Assembly: GCF_901875635.1 (NCBI RefSeq)
Contig: NZ_CABFMN010000009.1
Location: 1-11,274, forward strand
Source of the DNA: Xylophilus ampelinus
Lineage (GTDB): Bacteria > Pseudomonadota > Gammaproteobacteria > Burkholderiales > Burkholderiaceae_C
Direction: 5' to 3'
Length of the DNA stretch: 11,274 nucleotides
Part shown: positions 5,078 through 11,274 of the stretch, in pieces
How positions within the stretch are numbered: the first letter of the stretch is position 1
Layout of the letters: every line of letters starts with the position of its first letter
Program-made: the position numbers and the translations under genes
The notes under the pieces: generated by a model
The model's input: only the letters and a program-made list of their open reading frames with translations
What the model was told of the DNA's origin: nothing
Database searches by the model: none

Positions 5078-6541
5078 TCAGCCGCCACTCTTGTTCGGAT
5101 TGCGCCACGCCCGCTCGAAAGGCAGCCGCCACGCATGCGGCGCGATCAGCTGGTGCACGGGCTTGGGCCCCCATGAGCCGGGCTCGTACAGCCGCACGGG
5201 CGGCGGTGCGTCCAGCAGCGGCTGCGACACCTCCCACAGCCGCTCGATGCCCTCGGCCGTGGTGAACAGGGTGCGGTCGCCGCGCATGGCGTCGAGGATC
5301 AGCCGCTCGTAGGCCTCCAGCACCTCGCCGGCCAGGCCGGTGTCTGTCATCGCGAACTGCAGGCTCAGCTTGTCCAGCCGCATGCCTGGACCGGGCCGTT
5401 TGCCGTAGAACGACAGGCTCATCTTCGACGCGTCCGCCAGGTCGAAGGTGAGGTGGTCCGGCCCCTGCGCGCCCACGCCGCTGCCGGGCGGGAACATGCT
5501 CTTGGGCGGCTCGCGGAAAGCGATGGAGATGATGCGCTGCCCTTCGGCCATGCGCTTGCCGGTGCGCAGGTAGAAGGGCACGCCGGCCCAGCGCCAGTTG
5601 TCGATGTGGCACTTCAGGGCGATGAAGGTCTCGGTGTCGGAGTCGGGGTCGACGCCTTCCTCGCCGCGGTAGCCGCTGTACTGGCCGCGCACCACGTCGC
5701 CGGGCAGGATGGGCAGCATGCTGCGGAAGACCTTGTTCTTCTCCTCGCCGATGTGCTCGGGGTCGAGCGAGGTGGGCGGTTCCATGGCCATGAAGCCGAG
5801 GATCTGGAACAGGTGCGTGACCACCATGTCGCGGTAGGCGCCGGTCTGCTCGTAGAAGCCCGATCGCTTGCCCAGGCCCAACGTCTCGGGCACGTCGATC
5901 TGCACGTGGTCGATGAAGTTGCGGTTCCAGATCGGCTCGAACAGGCCGTTCGCGAAGCGAAAGGCCAGGATGTTCTGCGCCGGCTCCTTGCCCAGGAAAT
6001 GGTCGATGCGAAAGATCTGCTCTTCGTCGAAGACCTCGTGCAGCTTGGCATTGAGCACACGGGCGCTGGCCAGGTCGGTGCCGAAGGGTTTTTCCATCAC
6101 GATGCGCGAGCGCTCGACCAGCTCGGCTTCGCCCAGCATGCGCACCACGGGCAGCGCGGCCGAGGGCGGCACGCTGAGGTAGTGCAGGCGCCGGCACTCC
6201 ACGCCCAGCGAGGCTTCGGCGCGCGCCACCGCCTCCTTGAGCGCCGGCGCCCCGGCGGCCAGCGGCACGTAGTCGAGCTGGGCGGCGAAGCGCTCCCACG
6301 CGGCGGGGCTGGTCTTGCGGCTGCCGAATTCGTCCAGCGCGCTGCGGGCGATGGCCTTGAAGCCCTCGACGTCGATGTCGTCGAGCGACACGCCGACGAT
6401 GCGCCAGTCGGGAATGAAGCCCGCGCTGCACAGGTGGAACAGGCCCGGCAGCAGCTTGCGCCGTGACAGGTCGCCGGTGGCGCCCACGAGCACCACCACC
6501 TGCGGGAAGCGCGGCCCGACGCCGGCGGGAATCTTGGCCAT
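5078..6541 (-). CDS. zwf: Glucose-6-phosphate 1-dehydrogenase
   Basis: A 487-residue cytoplasmic enzyme oxidising glucose-6-phosphate to 6-phosphogluconolactone with NAD(P)+, the entry to the pentose-phosphate and Entner-Doudoroff routes. From the chosen start, the coenzyme loop GATGDLSRRK is at 20-29 and EKPFG at 150-154. The substrate-binding signature RIDHFLGKE is at 178-186 (the usual form is RIDHYLGKE). The segment DVPETLGL continues through YRDMVVTHL, whose histidine is the likely catalytic base. Length is typical. The start is ATG at 6541, because GGAG (6551-6554 on this strand) lies 9 bases before it; the upstream ATG at 6550 touches that site directly and would add MPD. No edd, pgl or hexR-type regulator is in the window. 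The upstream neighbour on this strand is an unrelated exporter 166 bases away. Confidence 0.96.
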   Translation of the reverse strand: MAKIPAGVGPRFPQVVVLVGATGDLSRRKLLPGLFHLCSAGFIPDWRIVGVSLDDIDVEGFKAIARSALDEFGSRKTSPAAWERFAAQLDYVPLAAGAPALKEAVARAEASLGVECRRLHYLSVPPSAALPVVRMLGEAELVERSRIVMEKPFGTDLASARVLNAKLHEVFDEEQIFRIDHFLGKEPAQNILAFRFANGLFEPIWNRNFIDHVQIDVPETLGLGKRSGFYEQTGAYRDMVVTHLFQILGFMAMEPPTSLDPEHIGEEKNKVFRSMLPILPGDVVRGQYSGYRGEEGVDPDSDTETFIALKCHIDNWRWAGVPFYLRTGKRMAEGQRIISIAFREPPKSMFPPGSGVGAQGPDHLTFDLADASKMSLSFYGKRPGPGMRLDKLSLQFAMTDTGLAGEVLEAYERLILDAMRGDRTLFTTAEGIERLWEVSQPLLDAPPPVRLYEPGSWGPKPVHQLIAPHAWRLPFERAWRNPNKSGG

Positions 6542-6550
6542 GTCTGGCAT

Positions 6551-6554
6551 CTCC
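6551..6554 (-). promoter_or_regulatory. Ribosome-binding site deciding the zwf start
   Basis: GGAG on the minus strand directly abuts the ATG at 6550, leaving no spacer, but stands 9 bases from the in-frame ATG at 6541. The second codon is therefore the likely start. Confidence 0.55.
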
Positions 6555-6634
6555 GGAGTTGTTGTGCCGACCGGGCAAGCGAATTCGGTGCCACGGGCCG
6601 GGCGCCCGTCGGCCGATGCGCTGAACGTCTCCAG

Positions 6635-6700
6635 ATGCTATGGAATCAGGAGCTGCTCGCGCAAGCGGGGCGGGCGCTGGAGGCCGATTCGACCATCAAA
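6635..6700 (+). repeat. Dispersed intergenic repeat, copy 2
   Basis: It aligns to copy 1 at 381-447: ATGCTATGGAATC at the left, AGCTGCTCGCGC at 6651-6662, GGGCGCTGGAGGCCGATT at 6672-6689 and CATCAAA at the right end. The inner hairpin is partly decayed compared with copy 1. It lies between the 3' end of the exporter gene (6708) and the zwf leader, so on the minus strand it would be part of the exporter's 3' region. The rest of the 166-base gap shows no clear promoter. Confidence 0.55.
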
Positions 6701-6707
6701 CCCTCGG

Positions 6708-7556
6708 TCAACGCGCACGGGTGCCCATCAGTGCCGCCGCGATGATCATGGCGGCCGCCACCCCGATGCTCCAGCTCGGCGGCCGGCCCGTCATCAGCAG
6801 GAGCAGGGCGGTCGACGCCAGCGGCGTGATGTAGCTCAGGATGCCGATCCGCCGCGGGTCGCCGGTCTTGAGTGCGCGGTCCCACAGGAAGAAGGCGGCG
6901 CCCAGCGGGCCGAGCCCGCACAGCGCGACGAGGCCCCAGTCGCGGGCCGAGAGCGCCACGGCCGGCTCCAGCAGCGCATGGCACAGCAGCGACAGCGCGC
7001 CCGACACCAGCCCGAACAGGCCGATCGCCGAGGTCGGGAAGGGCGCCACCCGCTGCGTCCACAGCGAGTAGCTCGACCAGACGAAGGCCGAGCCCAGCGC
7101 CGGCACGAAGCCCCAGTACCCGGTATCGGCCGCTGCCGCGCCCGTGCTGCCGCGCGCACCCAGGATCGCCACCGCCGCCCCCGCGAAGCCCAGCAGCGCT
7201 GCCGCCAGATGCACCGGCCGCAGCGCCATGCCCGGCAGGAAGAGCGGTGCCATCACCACCATCCCGAGCGGCCAGAGGTAATTGACCAGGTTGGCCTCCA
7301 CCGGCGGCGCATGGCGCAGCGCGATGAAGAGCAGGAAGTGGAAACCGAAGAGGCCGTAGATGCCCAGCGCCAGCGTGCGTGGCGGCACGCGCCAGGCGGC
7401 GCGGTCGCGCAGCACCAGCGGCCAGCTCGGCACGCTGCCCACGATCAATGCGGCGCCGGTCAGCAGGAAGGGCGGCACGTGCGCCAGCGCGGTGCCCAGG
7501 CTGGCGAGGGTGGCCCACAAGACGATGGCGGCCAGGGCACAGAGGGTTGACGACAT
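6708..7556 (-). CDS. EamA/DMT-family exporter, YddG-like
   Basis: A 282-residue inner-membrane protein with about ten hydrophobic segments in two EamA halves (roughly 3-135 and 146-278). RHAPPVEANLVNYLWPLGMV (81-100) closes the first half, and its NYLWP element is characteristic of YddG-type exporters of aromatic amino acids. The second half ends with GILSYITPLASTALLLL (238-254), where DMT transporters carry a conserved Y/L-x-P helix. The cargo is inferred only at the level of amino acids or related metabolites. The start is ATG 7556; a TTG at 7562 would add two residues, and no strong ribosome-binding site is visible for either. It is divergent from the autotransporter and shares its 226-base intergenic region. 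Confidence 0.85.
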   Translation of the reverse strand: MSSTLCALAAIVLWATLASLGTALAHVPPFLLTGAALIVGSVPSWPLVLRDRAAWRVPPRTLALGIYGLFGFHFLLFIALRHAPPVEANLVNYLWPLGMVVMAPLFLPGMALRPVHLAAALLGFAGAAVAILGARGSTGAAAADTGYWGFVPALGSAFVWSSYSLWTQRVAPFPTSAIGLFGLVSGALSLLCHALLEPAVALSARDWGLVALCGLGPLGAAFFLWDRALKTGDPRRIGILSYITPLASTALLLLMTGRPPSWSIGVAAAMIIAAALMGTRAR

Positions 7557-7562
7557 GCCCAA

Positions 7563-7782
7563 AGCCTAGGCCACCGCATCGTCGCGAAACGCCGGCGTGT
7601 CGTCGCGGGACCACGGTTGCACCGGAATGGACGTTGTCCGACACGCACCGAAAGCGTGAATGATTGCCAACGTGTAATAAAAATAGCTACATTTGCACGC
7701 TCACATTTGTTTCCTGTGTAACCAATTTAATTTGTTGCATAGGACACGCCCCATCCATTCACTTCTAGCCGGATTTCTGCAG
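7563..7782. promoter_or_regulatory. Divergent AT-rich intergenic region before the autotransporter
   Basis: The half nearer the autotransporter (about 7660-7745) is strikingly AT-rich for this window, for instance GTAATAAAAATAGC and CCAATTTAATTTG. A possible promoter is TTGCAC (7693-7698) with TGTAAC (7717-7722), spacer 18. An inverted repeat CGTGTCG (7596-7602) and CGACACG (7639-7645) lies on the exporter side and could be an operator. Local AT-richness ahead of surface-protein genes often attracts H-NS-type silencers; that is inference. There is no clear ribosome-binding site before ATG 7783. Confidence 0.4.
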
Positions 7783-10700
7783 ATGAACCGCATCCACCGC
7801 GTCGTTTTCAACCAAGCCCTCAGCAGCTGGCAGGCTGTGAGCGAGACGGCCAAGGGGCGCACCCGCAGCGCCAGTCGCGGCGCGCAGCCTGCGGTGCTGC
7901 ACCTGCTGCGCGCCGGCAGCGTGGCGTTGGCCATGGGGGCGATCGCGGGCGTCGCGCTGGCTGCCGACGGCGGTGCGGGCGGCGACCCGTATCCCGGTCC
8001 CAGCGCTCAAACGAACACTGCCGGCTCCGGTGGCGCCACCGGCGCTGGCGGTGGGGGCGGGGTCAGTGATGCCCAATTTGGTTCCTTCGGCGGTGCCGGC
8101 GGCAATGCCTCGCTGGCTGGTACCGGTGGCAATGGGCAAGACGCCAATGGGGGCTCGTACACGAACGATCCCGCCGAAATCGGCATCGGAGGCGCTGGTG
8201 GCACGGGCGGCGCCCCGTCGGGTGCAACCGCGGGCACCAACGGCGGTGCCGATATCGGTGATGGCTACGGCGGCGGCGGCGGCGCGGGCGGCAGCAACGT
8301 CGTTGCCGCCGGCTCGACGACGACGGTCACCGGCACGGCGGCCGGCGGCAACGGCGGCAACGGCGGCCAGGGCAACTGGGCAGCCGGCGGCGGCGGCGGC
8401 GGTGGCTACGGACTGGTCGTTCCCGGCAATGGCGCCAGCATCGTGAATGTCACGGGTTCCATCATCGGCGGCGCCGGCGGCGCGGGAGCCGATTCGACGG
8501 GCCAGGCGGGCGGCGGCGGTGGCGGCGGCGATGCCCTGTACTTCACCGGCAACGGCAGTGCCAGCGTGACCAACGCCGGTGCCATCACCGGCGGTGCCGG
8601 CGGCAACGGCGGCACGCTGTTCGCCCCCGTCTACGTCAACGGCCCCAGCGGTGGCGGCGGCGGCGGCGGCGGCAACGGTGTCACGTTGTTGGGTGGGTCC
8701 TTGACCAACCAGGCTGGCGGCACGATCACCGGCGGCGCCGGCGGTGCTGGCGGCGTCAACGCTGCGGGCGACGCCGCGAACGGCTTCCCGGACGGCATCC
8801 CCGGCGGCGGCGGCACCGGCGGCGACGGTGTCAACGCCACCATCACCGGCGCGCAGATCTTCAATGCCGGCACGATCGCAGGCGGCAACGGCGGCGTCGG
8901 CGGCGCCAGCGTGGTGACCGGGGTGCCCGATGGTGCAGTGGGCGCAGGCGGTGTCGGCGTTCGCATCGCGGGCGACGGAAACACGCTGGTCAATGCCGGC
9001 ACCATCGCCGGCGGCCTGTCGGGCGACGGCGTCACGCGCGCCGATGCGGTCAGCATCACCGGCAACAACAACACGCTCGAACTCAACGCCGGCTACGGCT
9101 TCACGGGCAACGTGGTCAGCGCAGGCACGGGCAACACCCTGCGGCTGGGCGGCACGACCGACGCCTCCTTCGATGTCTCCGGCATCGGCCCGATCTACCA
9201 GGGCTTCAGCGGCTACAGCAAGGTCAATACCAGCACCTGGACGCTGACCGGCACCACCGCCGCGATCACGCCATGGACGGTGTCCGGCGGCGCCTTGTCG
9301 ATTTCCAGCGACGCCGCTCTGGGCGACGTGTCCGGCGTCCTGACGCTCGACGGCGGGACGCTGCAGACCACGGCCGGCATCACGACTTCGCGCGCAGTGA
9401 CGCTGGGTGCGGCGGGCGGGACCCTGGCTCCCGATGCCGGCACCTCGCTGAACCTGAACGGCGTCGTCTCGGGCGCCGGCTCGCTCACCATGTCGGGCGC
9501 CGGTACGCTGGTTCTAGCCGGCAACAACAACTACGGCGGTACGACGCTGAACAGCGGGACGCTGGTGGCAGGCAACAACGCGGCCCTCGGAACGGGTGCG
9601 CTTACCATCAATGGCGGCACGTTGAGCGGCAACGTCACCCTGAACAACGCGGTGGTCGTCAACGGCAGCTTCGGCATCAACGACTCCCTCAGGCTGGCCG
9701 GGGGCGTCCAACTCAACACCACCCCGGTGATCACGGCCACGGGCAGCGGCACCTTTGCACAGCTGCAAGGTGTCATCAGCGGTTCGCACGGCCTCACTTT
9801 CGAAAGCGCGTTGCCTGGCGGCACCAGCGAGATCGATCTCAGCGGCGCTGCGAGCAACACCTACACCGGCCTGACCACGGTACAAGGCACCGCGCTGGTG
9901 GGCTTGTTCAAGACCGGTGGCGCCATCGCTGTGCCCGGGGACCTGACCATCTCGGGCAGCGGCGTGGTTGGTGTCGCCGGCAATGAGCAGATCGCCTCGA
10001 CCTCCACGGTCACGGTCAACAGCACGGGCCAACCGGTGTCGGTCCTCGGTCCCACGCTGCGTTATGACGGTCTGTTGCTCGGGACCTGGCTCGGGCCCAT
10101 CACCCAGACCATCGGCACGCTGCTCGGCAACGGGAGCGTCGGCCTGGGCTCGGGCACCCTGCGCGTGGGCGCGGGCAATTTCGGCGGCGTGATCTCCGAT
10201 GGCGAGGTCGCCACCTATCTGGCTGGCCAAGGTCAAGGCACAGTGGGCGGCAAGTTGGAGAAGATCGGCGCCGGCACCCTGACCCTGTCGGGCGCCAACA
10301 CCTACACCGGAGGCACGGCCCTCAAGGGCGGCACGCTGGCCGTGGCCAACAACAGCGCCCTGGGCACTGGCGGACTGGCCATGGACGACGGCACCACGCT
10401 GGCCTTCGCGGCCAACAACCTGACGATCGCCAACCCGATCACGATGACGGGCATCGTCGACCCGACCTTCGACACCGGCGCAAACACCGCCACCCTCACC
10501 GGCGGCATCGGCGGCGCGGCCGACCTCACCAAGATCGGCACCGGCACCCTGATTCTGGGTGCGGCCAACAACACGTACACCGGCGCCACCACCGTGGCGC
10601 AGGGCACGTTGCAGGCAGGCGTTGCCAATGCCTTCGCGCCGGCCAGCCCGACCACCGTGGCCGCCGGCGCCACCCTGGCCACCGGCGGCTTCAACCAGAC

Positions 10701-11274
10701 CGTGGGCAGCCTGACCAACGCCGGCACCGTCTCGCTGCTCGGCACCACGGCGGGCAGCACGCTGACCGTCAACGGCAACTACGTGGGGAGCAACGGCCTG
10801 CTGCGCGTGGGTACCGTGCTGGGCGACAGCTCCAGCGTGACCGACAAGCTGCTCGTCACCGGCAGCGCCAGCGGCACCACCACCGTGCAGGTCACGAACC
10901 TGAACGGCCTGGGCGGGCAGACCACCGGCAACGGCATCGCCGTGGTCAGCGCGGCCGGCGGCATCGCCAACGGCGCGTTCAGCCTGGCCGCCCCGGTCTC
11001 GGCCGGCGCCTACGACTACCAGCTCAACACCGCGGGCGGCAGCGCGTACCTGAGCTCGACCACGGCCCCCGCGCCGGCACCGGCACCCGCGCCTGCGCCG
11101 GCCCCGGCGCCCGCGCCGGCACCAGCACCGGCTCCCATCGTTGGCTTGCCCACCTACCGCGCCGACGTCCCCCTGTACGCCGCCTTGCCCGAGCAGCTGC
11201 GCCAGTCCAACCTGGCCATGCTGGGCAACATGCACCAGCGCATCGGCGACGACGGCGGCACGGGCAGCAACACC
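7783..11274 (+). CDS. Type Va autotransporter adhesin-like protein, 3' truncated by the window end
   Basis: The frame is open from ATG 7783 to the last base (1164 codons). Residues 1-25, starting MNRIHRVVFNQALSSWQAVS, are an extended signal peptide region (ESPR), followed by a hydrophobic core and likely cleavage after ALA-60. The passenger begins with a glycine-rich tandem-repeat region (about 61-430). A beta-helical part follows with PATR repeats (autotransporter-associated beta-strand): near 567 (LTMSGAGTLVLAG), a degenerate one near 683 (EIDLSGAASNTYTG), near 825 (LEKIGAGTLTLSG) and near 914 (DLTKIGTGTLILG). An (AP)12 linker at 1095-1118 precedes YRADVPLYAALPEQLRQ (1125-1141), a conserved segment just before the barrel in pertactin-like proteins. 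The C-terminal beta-barrel that would insert in the outer membrane lies beyond the window. The role is presumably surface display or adhesion; no protease or other catalytic motif was seen. Confidence 0.93.
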   Translation, partial: MNRIHRVVFNQALSSWQAVSETAKGRTRSASRGAQPAVLHLLRAGSVALAMGAIAGVALAADGGAGGDPYPGPSAQTNTAGSGGATGAGGGGGVSDAQFGSFGGAGGNASLAGTGGNGQDANGGSYTNDPAEIGIGGAGGTGGAPSGATAGTNGGADIGDGYGGGGGAGGSNVVAAGSTTTVTGTAAGGNGGNGGQGNWAAGGGGGGGYGLVVPGNGASIVNVTGSIIGGAGGAGADSTGQAGGGGGGGDALYFTGNGSASVTNAGAITGGAGGNGGTLFAPVYVNGPSGGGGGGGGNGVTLLGGSLTNQAGGTITGGAGGAGGVNAAGDAANGFPDGIPGGGGTGGDGVNATITGAQIFNAGTIAGGNGGVGGASVVTGVPDGAVGAGGVGVRIAGDGNTLVNAGTIAGGLSGDGVTRADAVSITGNNNTLELNAGYGFTGNVVSAGTGNTLRLGGTTDASFDVSGIGPIYQGFSGYSKVNTSTWTLTGTTAAITPWTVSGGALSISSDAALGDVSGVLTLDGGTLQTTAGITTSRAVTLGAAGGTLAPDAGTSLNLNGVVSGAGSLTMSGAGTLVLAGNNNYGGTTLNSGTLVAGNNAALGTGALTINGGTLSGNVTLNNAVVVNGSFGINDSLRLAGGVQLNTTPVITATGSGTFAQLQGVISGSHGLTFESALPGGTSEIDLSGAASNTYTGLTTVQGTALVGLFKTGGAIAVPGDLTISGSGVVGVAGNEQIASTSTVTVNSTGQPVSVLGPTLRYDGLLLGTWLGPITQTIGTLLGNGSVGLGSGTLRVGAGNFGGVISDGEVATYLAGQGQGTVGGKLEKIGAGTLTLSGANTYTGGTALKGGTLAVANNSALGTGGLAMDDGTTLAFAANNLTIANPITMTGIVDPTFDTGANTATLTGGIGGAADLTKIGTGTLILGAANNTYTGATTVAQGTLQAGVANAFAPASPTTVAAGATLATGGFNQTVGSLTNAGTVSLLGTTAGSTLTVNGNYVGSNGLLRVGTVLGDSSSVTDKLLVTGSASGTTTVQVTNLNGLGGQTTGNGIAVVSAAGGIANGAFSLAAPVSAGAYDYQLNTAGGSAYLSSTTAPAPAPAPAPAPAPAPAPAPAPAPIVGLPTYRADVPLYAALPEQLRQSNLAMLGNMHQRIGDDGGTGSNT
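8269..9063 (+). repeat. Glycine-rich tandem repeats in the passenger (six units)
   Basis: Units begin at 8269, 8386, 8509, 8650, 8803 and 8941, with lengths of about 39, 41, 47, 51, 46 and 41 codons. Most open with a run of Gly (seven in units 2 and 3, eight in unit 4; unit 5 is GGGGTGG), then a short strand. A core of the form (V/L/F)-x-N-x-G-x-I-x-G-G-x-G-G-x-G-G follows, for example VTNAGAITGGAGGNGG and IFNAGTIAGGNGGVGG, then a variable tail. The Gly runs are encoded largely by perfect GGC tracts, such as (GGC)7 at 8653-8673, where slippage would change length in frame. Confidence 0.75.
11065..11136 (+). repeat. (Ala-Pro)12 linker
   Basis: Twelve consecutive Ala-Pro pairs lie between the beta-helix and the pre-barrel segment, comparable in position to the Pro-rich repeats of pertactin. 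All four Ala and all four Pro codons are used. The dipeptide is therefore conserved at protein level rather than being a recent DNA expansion. It probably acts as a stiff spacer holding the passenger off the outer membrane. Confidence 0.8.

Noticed and set aside
5453..6466. A 337-codon plus-strand open frame over zwf
   Set aside because: It is antisense to a gene with clear G6PDH motifs, and its own translation has no recognisable domain.
8221..9050. CRISPR-like or minisatellite array suggested by recurrent GGCGGC blocks
   Set aside because: There are no identical spaced direct repeats; the periodicity is codon-level glycine repetition inside a long coding frame.
9514..11235. A 573-codon open frame on the minus strand opposite the autotransporter
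   Set aside because: Its product is low-complexity (Ala, Gly, Arg, Gln, His) and mirrors the repetitive GC-rich sense codons. The sense frame has ESPR, PATR and linker features, so this is a shadow.

Overview
The window is uniformly GC-rich, and its gene set points to a betaproteobacterium, most likely of the Comamonadaceae (Variovorax/Acidovorax-like). The main clues are a DUF3325-type inner-membrane protein, two copies of an intergenic repeat that I associate with that family, and an ESPR-type autotransporter. The genus is inferred from sequence character alone.

Layout. 1-395: the last codons of an upstream gene, overlapping by 4 bases a small membrane protein of the DUF3325 type, usually found in siderophore-receptor loci. 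381-447: intergenic repeat copy 1. 538-1587: a zinc-independent NADP-dependent MDR oxidoreductase. 1693-4233: a compact same-strand run. It holds an OsmC-like protein, a 36-codon ORF, an N-terminally truncated VOC/glyoxalase-fold ORF and an unrecognised 95-residue protein, each start overlapping the previous stop as ATGA. An acetyltransferase strikingly like AAC(6')-Ib follows. Then comes a 29-codon ORF whose stop overlaps the start of an SDR-fold protein carrying both halohydrin dehalogenase signature motifs. 4372-4914: a small exported protein of unknown function, followed by a possible short RNA ending in a strong intrinsic terminator.

On the minus strand, 5078-6541 is zwf (glucose-6-phosphate dehydrogenase) and 6708-7556 is a YddG-like DMT/EamA exporter, with repeat copy 2 between them. 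An AT-rich divergent intergenic region then leads to a large plus-strand autotransporter. It starts at 7783 and stays open to the window end (1164 codons seen). It has an ESPR signal peptide, a glycine-rich tandem-repeat passenger, several PATR beta-helix repeats, an (Ala-Pro)12 linker and a conserved pre-barrel segment. The beta-barrel lies beyond the window.

The most notable items are the halohydrin dehalogenase candidate, hidden among ordinary SDRs by its general fold, and the chromosomal-looking AAC(6')-Ib relative directly upstream of it. The 1693-4233 genes look co-transcribed, and reactive small-molecule handling (peroxide, VOC fold, dehalogenase) is a possible common theme. Apart from the layout, nothing proves a joint pathway.
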